Shown one piece after another: positions 39,550 through 48,040 of a stretch of DNA of 64,000 nucleotides; within the stretch, counting starts at the first letter, position 1; every line of letters begins with the position of its first letter. Source of the DNA: Tomitella biformata AHU 1821 (GTDB taxonomy: Bacteria; Actinomycetota; Actinomycetes; Mycobacteriales; Mycobacteriaceae); contig NZ_BAVQ01000072.1 of NCBI RefSeq assembly GCF_000524475.1, forward strand, positions 62,001-126,000, in the 5' to 3' direction. The notes beneath the pieces were generated by a model. That model had not been told where the DNA came from, did not search any database, and saw nothing but the letters and a program-made list of their open reading frames with translations. The translations under genes and the position numbers were made by a program.

Positions 39550-40245
39550 CTAGAGCAGGTCGCTGATGAGGGTCTGTGGCGAGAGTGTGGTGCCCAGCTG
39601 GCGCAGGTTGCCGTCGAGCACCTGCCAGATCGACACCGCGAGGAAGCCCCGCAGCTTATCCAGGGGCAGCTGGGAGTTCGCGTGCGCGAGCCAGCGGTTG
39701 ACGGAGACGTCGACCAGTCCGATCACCCCGAACGCGAGTGACTCCGCGAGCACCGAATCGTGGCCGAGCGATGTGAGCATCAGCTCGAACAGGCCCGTGA
39801 GCTGCACAGCGATGGCGGTCTTGGTGCCCGTGACCACGCGGGAGCCCGTCGTGCGCCTGCTTGCGGAGCCCGTGCCGAGGAACTGGTGCAGCTTCGGGGA
39901 GGCGACGATCCAATCGAGGTAGGTGTCCACTGCCTGGTCGATGGCCTGCGCGATGTTGCCCGTGGGGGTCAGGGCCGGCGCGAGGTTCGCCATCAGCTTG
40001 TCGATGATGCGCGCGCGGATCGCCTCGTCGAGGTCGCCGCGATCTTTGAAGTGGCGGTACACCACCGAGCGGGGGACCTCGGCGCGCTCGGCGATTTGCA
40101 GGACGCCGATGTCGGAGCCGGACTCGTTAATGGTGTCGATCGCGGCCTGCAGGATCCGCTCGCGGCGTTGTGCCTTGTGGTCGTCCCACCGGGTGGAGCG
40201 GCCGTCGACCTCCACTGTCTCGTCGGGCGGCGGTTTTCGGGGCAT
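39550..40245 (-). CDS. TetR family transcriptional regulator of the divergent acyl-CoA operon
   Basis: A 231-residue TetR protein. The HTH is in IGVLQIAERAEVPRSVVYRHF near the N-terminus; the C-terminal ligand domain has hydrophobic helices. ATG 40245 gives the N-terminus MPRKPPPDETVEV; longer in-frame starts run into the divergent promoter. Position and a repeated TGTCTCA site in the shared intergenic region suggest that it represses the thiolase operon and responds to an acyl-CoA or steroid-like ligand, which is inference. Confidence 0.85.
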   Translation of the reverse strand: MPRKPPPDETVEVDGRSTRWDDHKAQRRERILQAAIDTINESGSDIGVLQIAERAEVPRSVVYRHFKDRGDLDEAIRARIIDKLMANLAPALTPTGNIAQAIDQAVDTYLDWIVASPKLHQFLGTGSASRRTTGSRVVTGTKTAIAVQLTGLFELMLTSLGHDSVLAESLAFGVIGLVDVSVNRWLAHANSQLPLDKLRGFLAVSIWQVLDGNLRQLGTTLSPQTLISDLL

Positions 40246-40270
40246 CTGCCAGACACTACCCACAGGGGGA

Positions 40271-40318
40271 TTGACGTAACAGGATGTCTCACTTAGTTTA
40301 GTGGAACAACGTGTCTCA
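40271..40318 (+). promoter_or_regulatory. Promoter and candidate TetR operator of the thiolase operon
   Basis: TTGACG (40271-40276) and TAGTTT (40294-40299) are 17 bases apart. TGTCTCA occurs at 40285-40291 and again at 40312-40318, 27 bases apart, bracketing the -10. CACT and AGTG flank TTAGTT symmetrically between them. The overlap of repeats and promoter is what a repressor site would look like. Confidence 0.6.
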
Positions 40319-40341
40319 TACACATTTAGGGAGTCGGGAAA

Positions 40342-41532
40342 ATGGGCAACAGGGTATTCGTCGTCGGAGTCGGCATGACGAAGTTCGAGAAGCCGGGCTC
40401 GCGAGAATGGGACTACCCGGATATGGCACGCGAGGCCGGGACGATGGCCCTGGAAGACGCGGGCATCGACTACAACCTGGTCAAGCAGGCCTACGTCGGC
40501 TATGTCTACGGCGAGTCCACCTCTGGCCAGCGCGCCGTCTACGAGCTGGGCATGACCGGCATCCCCGTGGTCAACGTCAACAACAACTGCTCAACGGGCT
40601 CCACCGCACTGTTCCTCGCCACCCAGGCTGTGCGCGGCGGGGCCGTCGACTGCGCCCTGGCGCTGGGCTTCGAGAAGATGCAGAAGGGCTCACTCGGCTC
40701 CACCTATGACGACCGCGAGCAGCCGCTGATGCGCCACCTCCTGGCCCTCGCGGAGCTCCAGGAGTTCGCGATGCCGCCCGCGCCGTACATGTTCGGCGCC
40801 GCGGGCCTCGAGCACATGGAGCGCTTCGGCACCACCGCCGAGCACTTCGCGAAGATCGCGGTGAAGAACCACAAGCACTCCGTGAACAACCCGTATGCCC
40901 AGTTCCAGGACGAGTACACCCTCGAGCAGATCCTCGAGTCCCGCCAGATCCACGGCCCGCTGACCAAGCTGCAGTGCTCGCCCACCTCGGACGGCGCGGG
41001 CGCGGCGATCATCGTCAGCGAGGACTTCGTGGACCGCCACGGGCTCGCCGATCAGGCCGTGGAGATCGTCGGCCAGTCCATGGTCACCGACATGAACAGC
41101 ACCTTCGACGATAAGAGCGCGCTCAGCCTCGTCGGCGCAGACATGACCCGCAAGGCCGCCGAGCAGGTCTATGCGCAGTCCGGCCTGGCCGCCGCGGACA
41201 TCGATGTGATCGAGCTGCATGACTGCTTTTCCTCCAACGAGCTCCTCACCTATGAGGCGCTCGGCCTGTGCCCCGAGGGCGACGGCGGCAAGTTGATCGA
41301 CGCTGGCGACACCACCTACGGCGGTCGCTGGGTCGTCAACCCCTCCGGCGGGCTCATCTCAAAGGGCCACCCGCTCGGCGCGACTGGCCTGGCCCAGACC
41401 GCCGAGCTCAGCTGGCAGCTCCGCGGCACCGCGGACAAGCGCCAGGTCGACGGGGCGAAGGTGGCCCTCGCGCACAACATCGGCCTCGGCGGCGCCGTCG
41501 TCGTCACCGCATACCGTCCCGCAAACCGCTGA
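40342..41532 (+). CDS. Thiolase family protein (SCP-x/lipid-transfer type)
   Basis: A 396-residue thiolase of the sterol-carrier type. The nucleophile is C83 in [10 protein letters not shown], and GHPLGATG near the C-terminus carries the catalytic His. [19 protein letters not shown] is typical of the Ltp/SCP-x branch. It should catalyse thiolytic or retro-Claisen cleavage in branched acyl or steroid side-chain beta-oxidation. It heads a five-gene operon of beta-oxidation enzymes. Confidence 0.88.
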   Translation: MGNRVFVVGVGMTKFEKPGSREWDYPDMAREAGTMALEDAGIDYNLVKQAYVGYVYGESTSGQRAVYELGMTGIPVVNVNNNCSTGSTALFLATQAVRGGAVDCALALGFEKMQKGSLGSTYDDREQPLMRHLLALAELQEFAMPPAPYMFGAAGLEHMERFGTTAEHFAKIAVKNHKHSVNNPYAQFQDEYTLEQILESRQIHGPLTKLQCSPTSDGAGAAIIVSEDFVDRHGLADQAVEIVGQSMVTDMNSTFDDKSALSLVGADMTRKAAEQVYAQSGLAAADIDVIELHDCFSSNELLTYEALGLCPEGDGGKLIDAGDTTYGGRWVVNPSGGLISKGHPLGATGLAQTAELSWQLRGTADKRQVDGAKVALAHNIGLGGAVVVTAYRPANR

Positions 41533-41547
41533 TCTAGGAGTTCCGCA

Positions 41548-41979
41548 ATGGCATCTGTTTCCGTTTCCGTGTCCCTGCCCACCGCCCCCGAGAAGACGTG
41601 GGAGGGCCTCTCAGACCTCGCGCGCTGGGAGGACTGGCTGACCATCCACCAGTCCTGGAAGTCCGAGCTGCCCGCCGAGGTGGCGGTGGGCGCGCAGTTC
41701 ACCGAGGTCGTGTCCGTGATGGGCATGGCAAACAAGATCGAGTGGACCGTCACCGCCGTCGACGTGCCGAGCATGGTCACGATCGCGGGCACCGGCATGG
41801 CGGGCGTGACCGTGGAGTTCACGCTCAGCGTGGATCCCGAGGGCACGGGCTCCACAGCGTCGATCGAGGCGAGTTTCAAGGGCACGATGATCGTCGGCCC
41901 CATCGGCAAGGCCGTCGCGAAGAACGCGAAAGGCGACCTTGAGGTCTCCCTCGCCAAGTTCGCAGAGCTGTACGGGTAG
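41548..41979 (+). CDS. SRPBCC family protein
   Basis: A 143-residue single-domain START/SRPBCC protein, recognised by the N-terminal strand VSVSVSLPTAPEKTWEGLSD and ARWEDWLTIHQSW. The fold binds hydrophobic ligands in a deep cavity. M. tuberculosis Rv0910 has a similar layout. Lying 15 bases after the thiolase gene, it may hold or shuttle the pathway intermediate; its specific role is not known. Confidence 0.78.
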   Translation: MASVSVSVSLPTAPEKTWEGLSDLARWEDWLTIHQSWKSELPAEVAVGAQFTEVVSVMGMANKIEWTVTAVDVPSMVTIAGTGMAGVTVEFTLSVDPEGTGSTASIEASFKGTMIVGPIGKAVAKNAKGDLEVSLAKFAELYG

Positions 41980-41984
41980 CGGGC

Positions 41985-42848
41985 ATGACCACGCCGACCG
42001 TTGCGTTCGACGCCGCCGCCATCGGCGAGTGGACCGACCCCGAGCACTTCGAGGTCACCGCCGAGCGAATCGCCGAATACGCTGCCGCCACCAACGATCC
42101 CTGCCCGCAGCACCTGAGCGGGGAGGTCGCGCCGCCGGTGTTCGCCGTCGTGCCGGTCTTCTTCTCGATGGCCCCCGCCGCGCTGTCCGTGGCACCGGTG
42201 GAATTGTTGATGAAGCTGGTGCACGGCGAGCAGGACTTCCTATTCCACCGCCCGATCGTCGCCGGCGACAAGTTGGTGGTTCGCGCCAAGCCGATCGGCT
42301 TCGAGGGCCGTGAGAACGGCTCCTCTGTGGTCATCTACGCCGAGACCCGCACGGAGGCAGGCGAGCTCGTCAACGAGCAGTGGATGACCGCGTTCTTCCG
42401 CCGGGTCGACGCCGGCCCCGGGGTGGGTGCGCTCGCCCCGGGCCACAAGTTCGACGACGCGTTGCACGTCGCCGAGCCCGTGGTGGTGGCCGATCAGCGC
42501 ATCGACGAGGACCAGACCTTCCGGTACTCGCCCGCCTCCGGCGACCCCATGCCGATCCACCTCGACGAGGAGATCGCGCAGATGTCCGGGCTGCCCGGGA
42601 TTATCAACCACGGCCTGTGCACCATGGCGTTCACCTCGTGGGCGGCGGTGATGGAACTGGCCGACGGCGACACCGCCCGACTGCGCAGGCTCGCGGTGCG
42701 GTTCGCCAAGCCCGTGCTGCCGGGTGCGGAGATGCGGACGAAGTTCTGGAGAGCCGCCGACGCGGAGGGCTCGACGTCCTATGCATTTGAGACGGCCGTC
42801 GGCGCGGATCTCGTGATCAAGGACGGCCTCGTCGTCATCAGCGATTAG
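41985..42848 (+). CDS. MaoC family dehydratase, double hot-dog
   Basis: A 287-residue tandem hot-dog hydratase. The catalytic R-hydratase motif is in the C-terminal half, RYSPASGDPMPIHLDEEIAQ, with the Asp and His pair, followed by GLPGIINHGLCTMAF. The N-terminal half (FHRPIVAGDKLVVRAKPIG) is the substrate-binding fold. It should hydrate an enoyl-CoA to the (3R)-hydroxyacyl-CoA, feeding the SDR that follows. Confidence 0.86.
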   Translation: MTTPTVAFDAAAIGEWTDPEHFEVTAERIAEYAAATNDPCPQHLSGEVAPPVFAVVPVFFSMAPAALSVAPVELLMKLVHGEQDFLFHRPIVAGDKLVVRAKPIGFEGRENGSSVVIYAETRTEAGELVNEQWMTAFFRRVDAGPGVGALAPGHKFDDALHVAEPVVVADQRIDEDQTFRYSPASGDPMPIHLDEEIAQMSGLPGIINHGLCTMAFTSWAAVMELADGDTARLRRLAVRFAKPVLPGAEMRTKFWRAADAEGSTSYAFETAVGADLVIKDGLVVISD

Positions 42849-42877
42849 CCCTACCCCTCAACCTAGGAGAAATACAC

Positions 42878-43747
42878 GTGGGAACCCTTGAAGGACGCGT
42901 CGCGATCGTCACCGGCGCTGGCCGGGGCATCGGCCGCGAGCACGCGCTGCTGTTCGCCCGCGAGGGTGCGGCGGTGGTCGTCAACGACCTCGGCGGCGCC
43001 AACGATGGCACCGGTGCGGACGCGAGCCCGGCGCAGCAAGTGGTGGACGAGATCATGGCGGCCGGCGGCAGTGCCGTCGCGAACACCGACAGCGTCAGCT
43101 CGTGGAACGGGGCGAAGGGCCTGGTAGAGCAGGCAATAGGCGAGTTCGGCCGCCTCGACATCCTCGTCAACAACGCGGGCATCCTCCGCGACGCGTTCAT
43201 CGCGGGAATGGATGAGGCCCATTGGGATTCGGTGATCGCAGTGCACCTGAAGGGCCACGCCGCGACGCTGCACCACGCCGCCGCCTATTGGAAGGCGCAG
43301 TCTAAAGCGGGGGTGGAGGTCAACGCCTCGGTGATCAACACCGCGTCTGCGTCGGGCACGTTCATGCCCAACGCCGGGCAGGGCAACTATGGCGCGGCGA
43401 AGGCCGGCATCGCCGCGCTGACGCTCGTCGCCGCAGATGAACTCGACCGCTATGGCGTGCGAGTGAATGCCATCGCGCCGATTGCCCGCACCCGCCTCAC
43501 CCTCGCGACCCCGGGCATGGGTGCGCTGTTCGCGGAGGAGGTGCCGGAGGGCGAGTTTGATGCGTTCGGTCCCGAGAATATTTCGCCGCTGGTCGCCCGC
43601 CTGGCTGCCGGGGACTGCAAGATCACCGGCAAGGTCTACGCGGTGCAGGGCGGTGCTATCACGGAGCTCGTCAACTGGTCCGGCGGCGACACCATCGAGA
43701 GTGAAGGCCCTTGGACCACAACCGGTCTCGCGAACAGGATCGGCTGA
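42878..43747 (+). CDS. SDR family (3R)-hydroxyacyl-CoA dehydrogenase
   Basis: A 289-residue short-chain dehydrogenase. TGAGRGIG (12-19) binds NAD(P), NNAG is at 98-101, and S157 or S159, Y171 and K175 form the catalytic set (NTASASG, NYGAAK). The NDLGG stretch at 36-40 is typical of the SDR domain of peroxisomal multifunctional enzyme type 2. Following MaoC, it would oxidise the (3R)-hydroxyacyl-CoA. Its stop overlaps the acyl-CoA dehydrogenase start. Confidence 0.88.
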   Translation: MGTLEGRVAIVTGAGRGIGREHALLFAREGAAVVVNDLGGANDGTGADASPAQQVVDEIMAAGGSAVANTDSVSSWNGAKGLVEQAIGEFGRLDILVNNAGILRDAFIAGMDEAHWDSVIAVHLKGHAATLHHAAAYWKAQSKAGVEVNASVINTASASGTFMPNAGQGNYGAAKAGIAALTLVAADELDRYGVRVNAIAPIARTRLTLATPGMGALFAEEVPEGEFDAFGPENISPLVARLAAGDCKITGKVYAVQGGAITELVNWSGGDTIESEGPWTTTGLANRIG

Positions 43748-45948
43748 TGGCCAAGAACGCGTACGAGCTGGGTCTAGGGCTGACGCCAGAGCACATGGCC
43801 CTCGCGGAGTCGGTGGAGGCGTTCGCTGAGCGCACGATCTCCGCCGACGCCGTCCGCGCCGCGCTCGAGGCCCGGCACGAGGAGAAGTTTCCGCCGTTCT
43901 GGTCAGCGCTGGTGGGCCAGGACCTACTGGGCCTGCACGTATCCGACACGCACGGCGGATCGGATGCCGGGTTGCTGACCTTGGCCGTGGCGCTCGAGGC
44001 GCTCGGCCGCAGTGCCGCCCCAGGGCCGTTCGTCCCCACCGCGCTCGCGGCTGCGCTCTTGACGGCGTCGGACTCGAAGGCGGCTATCGAGCTGCTGCCA
44101 GGACTGTTGGACGGAACTCGCACGGGCGCAGTGGCTTTGGGCGAACCGATCGAAGCAACCCTGGATGACGGTGTGCTGGTTCTCTCCGGCGCGTTGGACG
44201 CCGTGCTCGGCGGGCTCCAAGCGGATGTCGTCATCCTGCCGGTGCGCCTCGACGGGCAGGCTCGCTGGGTCGCCGTCGACGGGGCGGATCTGGAGCGCAC
44301 CGAGCAGGACAGCTTGGACCTGTTGCGGCGCTCGGCGCGGGTGGCGGCCACGGAGCTGCGCACGCCGGCCGATCGGCTGCTCGACGGGCTGGCAGAAGCC
44401 CGCGGAAGATCCATCGCCGCAGTGGTTTTGGGTGCGGAAGCCGTCGGCCTGATGTCCTGGTGCGTCGCCACCGCATCGGAGTATGCGAAGACGCGGGTGC
44501 AGTTCGGCCGGCCCATCGGTCAGTTCCAGGCGGTCAAGCACATGTGCGCCCGCATGGGCATCGCGCTCGAACAGGCCAGGGCCGCGCTCTGGGACGCGGC
44601 GTGCGCACTGGACGCGGGGGACGCGACGGCGGACTTCGCCGCCGACATCGCCGCGGTGATCGTGCCGGACGCGGCCGTGACCGTCGCTCAGGACTGCATC
44701 CAGGTCCACGGGGGCATCGGCTTCACCTGGGAGCACGATGCCCACCTGTACTACCGTCGGGCGCTGGCGATCCGAGGCGTGCTCGGCAGCCGCGAGGGCC
44801 GGGTGAACCGGGTCTCGGACGCCTCGCTGAGCGGCGTCGGGCGGGCCTCCACGCTTGAGCTGCCCGCGGAGGCCGAGGAGATCCGCGGACCGATCACGGT
44901 GGCGCTCAAGGCTATTGCCGGGGTCGACGACGAGGACGACCAGCTGGTCGCGCTCGGCGACGGCGGCTGGGTGCAGCCGCACCTGCCCACGCCCTATGGA
45001 CGCGGCGCCGGGCCTCTGGAGCAGATCGTGATCTCGCAGGAGATCGCCGCCGCCGACATCGCCATGCCGCAGCTGTTGATGGGCGGCTGGGCGGTGCAAG
45101 CGGTCGTCGCGCACGGCACCGAGCGGCAGAAGCGGGACCTGGCCGTGCCGACCTTGCGCGGGGACCTCGTGTGGTGCCAGCTGTTCAGCGAGCCGGGCGC
45201 CGGCTCCGACTTGGCGTCGCTGACGACCAAGGCGGAGAAGGTCGAGGGCGGATGGAAGATCGCCGGCCAGAAGATCTGGACCACCGTCGCACAGTTCTCG
45301 GATTGGGCCATGCTCATTGCCCGCACGGACCCGGCCAAGCCGAAGCACGCGGGCATCACGTACTTCGTGCTCGACATGTCCAGCCCCGGCGTCACCGTCC
45401 GGCCGCTGCGCGAGATGACCGGCTCGGCGCTGTTCAATGAGGTTTTCTTGGACGGCGTGTTCATCCCCGACGAGAACGTCGTCGGGGCGGTGAACGACGG
45501 CTGGCACGTCGCGCGCACGACTCTCGCCGGCGAGCGGGTCGCGCTGAGCCAGAAGATGGAGGCCTACGCGACGGACAAGGACCTCCTCGCCTTCGCACGC
45601 GGCAGGGAGCTCTCGCCGGTGGGCCGCTATGAGCTGGGCGAGTTGGTGGCGCAGAGCCAGGCGGTCGACCTGATCAGCGCGCGCATCGTGCTCAAACAGC
45701 TCTCCGGGGCAGACGTGAGCACCACGTCCAGCGTCGGCAAGTTGCTGGCCATGGGCCTGGGCCAGCAGATCGCCGAGTTCGTGGTGGCACAACTGGGTGC
45801 GGCGGGCACCGTGGCTGTGCCTGGCCAGCCCAGCGACAAGGCCATGGAGCAGCTCATCGCCGGGCGCGCGACGACGATCTACGGCGGCACCACCGAGGTG
45901 CAGCTCAATGTGATCGGGGAGCGGATGCTGGGGCTGCCGCGGGATTGA
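43747..45948 (+). CDS. Double-length acyl-CoA dehydrogenase (FadE34-like)
   Basis: A 733-residue protein made of two acyl-CoA dehydrogenase units in one chain. The first (about 1-350) ends in QDCIQVHGGIGFTWEHDAHL. The second (about 380-733) has CQLFSEPGAGSDLASLTTKA and ends with TTIYGGTTEVQLNVIGERM. Such fused alpha-beta enzymes occur in M. tuberculosis (for example FadE34) and act on steroid or other bulky acyl-CoA. ATG 43747 overlaps the SDR stop; an upstream in-frame ATG at 43711 is rejected for that reason. Confidence 0.86.
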   Translation: MAKNAYELGLGLTPEHMALAESVEAFAERTISADAVRAALEARHEEKFPPFWSALVGQDLLGLHVSDTHGGSDAGLLTLAVALEALGRSAAPGPFVPTALAAALLTASDSKAAIELLPGLLDGTRTGAVALGEPIEATLDDGVLVLSGALDAVLGGLQADVVILPVRLDGQARWVAVDGADLERTEQDSLDLLRRSARVAATELRTPADRLLDGLAEARGRSIAAVVLGAEAVGLMSWCVATASEYAKTRVQFGRPIGQFQAVKHMCARMGIALEQARAALWDAACALDAGDATADFAADIAAVIVPDAAVTVAQDCIQVHGGIGFTWEHDAHLYYRRALAIRGVLGSREGRVNRVSDASLSGVGRASTLELPAEAEEIRGPITVALKAIAGVDDEDDQLVALGDGGWVQPHLPTPYGRGAGPLEQIVISQEIAAADIAMPQLLMGGWAVQAVVAHGTERQKRDLAVPTLRGDLVWCQLFSEPGAGSDLASLTTKAEKVEGGWKIAGQKIWTTVAQFSDWAMLIARTDPAKPKHAGITYFVLDMSSPGVTVRPLREMTGSALFNEVFLDGVFIPDENVVGAVNDGWHVARTTLAGERVALSQKMEAYATDKDLLAFARGRELSPVGRYELGELVAQSQAVDLISARIVLKQLSGADVSTTSSVGKLLAMGLGQQIAEFVVAQLGAAGTVAVPGQPSDKAMEQLIAGRATTIYGGTTEVQLNVIGERMLGLPRD

Positions 45949-45956
45949 CCGGGGGC

Positions 45957-46003
45957 GGAGTGGGCGGTCGCGGCCGGGGGGCGCGGCCGCCCAGTCCGTT
46001 TTG
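45957..46003 (+). terminator. Terminator of the thiolase operon
   Basis: The 16-base arms 45957-45972 and 45982-45997 pair with one mismatch and one wobble around a G-rich loop and are followed by GTTTTG. The hairpin lies nine bases after the operon's last stop. The rest of the gap to 46206 holds TTGGAC (46117-46122) and TATAAA (46131-46136), but no well-spaced promoter pair. Confidence 0.75.
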
Positions 46004-46206
46004 CCCGACGAATCCGGCCCGGGACCCGACGTCGGCATGCATATTCCGAGCGGAAGGGCAAGGAGTCCTGTGATTCCTCCCCGATTTATGGGAAGAGAGT
46101 AGCGGAAACAACCGTCTTGGACGATAGTGTTATAAATCACATTCGGTTGTAGTCCTCGCGCCTACGGATCCGTTGGGCGTGACCGCAAGTCTCGCAAGGA
46201 GAATCC

Positions 46207-48021
46207 ATGGCAACCCGCTTCTTGAAGCGAACTGCCGCGCCGTTCACGGTCCTCGTCAGCGTTATTGCGCTGGCTCTGGCCATGATCGGCACGGCAACCG
46301 CAGATCCGACGGCCCCCCCGATCTCCTCGACCGGAGATAGAACCGCAGACAACCTCGGCTGGAACTTCCAGGTCGTCGGTGACAATATCCTCGAGCCGGG
46401 CGACACCGTCACCTACCGTGCCAGCATCTGGGAGAACTCGAAGGCTGGCGGGTTCCTCAATCTCGGCCGCTACATCACGGCGATGAGGCAGGTGGCTCCG
46501 GCGGGATTCGAGTACGAGAGCTCGGTCGTGTCCATGGATGCCACCGTTAGCTCGGAGGGGGACGACGGCGTCAAGGCGACCTGCACCGGTGGCGGCTGCA
46601 AGAGCGCGCCCCTGAATGCCGCGACGGGCTTCAAGGTCATCGGCGGGACCGTCCTAACCTACGACGTCACATTCAAGGTGCCGGCGGACCATGCTCCAGG
46701 TGACTACGACAGCTCCTTCATCTTTGACGTCGCGACGTTCAGTAGCGCACAGGGCGCGAGCCCCTCGGGCGTGAAGGTCCGCGTCGAGGACAGCCGCGTG
46801 AGCACCACGACCACGCTCGAGCTCCCGGCCAAGGCCGGGCTCGGCTCTGAGACCGAGCTCAAGGCGAAGGTCACTCCGGCCGGGGCCGAGGGCACGGTGC
46901 AGTTCTACATCGACGGCACCGGCGTGGGCTCCCCGCAGACGGTCGACGCGAGCGGCACCGCGGCGCTGGGCCACACCTTCGACGCAATGGGCGACTTCGC
47001 GATCTCCGCGAAGTACACCGCGACCGGCGGCCACCATGACTCCGAGGCGACCGCGCAGACCCTCGAGGTCGGCAACATCGACACCGCCACCGCCTTGGAA
47101 ATCCCGGCCACGGCCGAGGCGGGCGCCAGCGTCGCACTGAAGGCGAACGTGACCCCGGCCAACGCCCAGGGCACTGTGCAGTTCGCCGTCGACGGCGTCA
47201 ACGTCGGCAACCCGGTCTCGGTCAGTGGCGGCCAGGCCACCCTCGACCATCGCTTCGACAACCCCGGCGCTCCCGAGGTCACCGCAAGCTTCGTCGGCGG
47301 CTTCGGCTTTGAGAACTCCGAGGCTGCGGCCCAGCAGGTCAGCGTCGCGTACGGCGCCTGGCAGACCACCACCGTGGTCGTCGAGCCCGTCTTCGCGGAG
47401 TCCGGCAGCCCGACCAACCTGATGGCGACCGTCCGCCCGATCCCGACCGGTGGCGAGATCATCTTCCGCGTCGACGGCTCTGAGGTTGGCCGCGCGGATG
47501 TCGGCACCGCCGACGGCGTCGCGGTCCTTGAGCACACCTTCGGCGCTGCCGGGGCGTACCAGGTGGTGGCCGAGTACACCGGCACCGCCGGCTTCGACGA
47601 GTCCACCTCCGGCGCGTTCACCGCGACGGTCCAGGACGCACCGCCCGTGTTGACCGCGGTCGACGCGAACCTGAGCGTCCAAGGTCTGTCGGTTGAGGGC
47701 CAGACGGTCACGCTGATTGCGACCGTGAACCCCGCGGACGCCGTCGGCACCGTGCAGTTCTACAAGGGTGCGGAGGCCATCGGCGGCCCCATCGAGGTGG
47801 TCGAGGGCAAGGCGACCATCACGACCTCCCTCGAGTTCGAGGGCACGCAGGTGCTTTCCGCCAAGTTCCTCGGCGGCGATGGATTCCGGGACACGGTCTC
47901 GAACCCCGTCGTGCTCAACGTCTCCGGCCAGCCGGAGGCCCCTGAGGAAGGTGCGGGCAGCCTTGGCAGCCTGCTGGACGGCCCGCTCGCGGGCTTGCTC
48001 GCCGGATCGCTGGGTGGCTGA
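46207..48021 (+). CDS. Secreted protein with four Ig-like repeats
   Basis: A 604-residue exported protein. The signal peptide ends near TATA-DPTAPP (residue 32). An N-terminal domain (about 35-190) with one disulfide-like pair (ATCTGGGCKS) precedes four bacterial Ig-like repeats starting at about 199, 292, 386 and 484. Each repeat has the pattern V-T-P-A-x-A-x-GTVQF-x-x-DG. The C-terminus is GSLGSLLDGPLAGLLAGSLG, a hydrophobic Gly/Ser/Leu tail. No sortase motif is seen. It is probably a surface or matrix protein; the next gene encodes a relative. Confidence 0.85.
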   Translation: MATRFLKRTAAPFTVLVSVIALALAMIGTATADPTAPPISSTGDRTADNLGWNFQVVGDNILEPGDTVTYRASIWENSKAGGFLNLGRYITAMRQVAPAGFEYESSVVSMDATVSSEGDDGVKATCTGGGCKSAPLNAATGFKVIGGTVLTYDVTFKVPADHAPGDYDSSFIFDVATFSSAQGASPSGVKVRVEDSRVSTTTTLELPAKAGLGSETELKAKVTPAGAEGTVQFYIDGTGVGSPQTVDASGTAALGHTFDAMGDFAISAKYTATGGHHDSEATAQTLEVGNIDTATALEIPATAEAGASVALKANVTPANAQGTVQFAVDGVNVGNPVSVSGGQATLDHRFDNPGAPEVTASFVGGFGFENSEAAAQQVSVAYGAWQTTTVVVEPVFAESGSPTNLMATVRPIPTGGEIIFRVDGSEVGRADVGTADGVAVLEHTFGAAGAYQVVAEYTGTAGFDESTSGAFTATVQDAPPVLTAVDANLSVQGLSVEGQTVTLIATVNPADAVGTVQFYKGAEAIGGPIEVVEGKATITTSLEFEGTQVLSAKFLGGDGFRDTVSNPVVLNVSGQPEAPEEGAGSLGSLLDGPLAGLLAGSLGG

Positions 48022-48040
48022 CATGACTACAGGAGGACGG

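Noticed and set aside
47768-48040. N-terminal extension of the second Ig-repeat protein
   Set aside because: It overlaps the first Ig-repeat gene in another frame; ATG 48041 has AGGAGG and starts a clear signal peptide.
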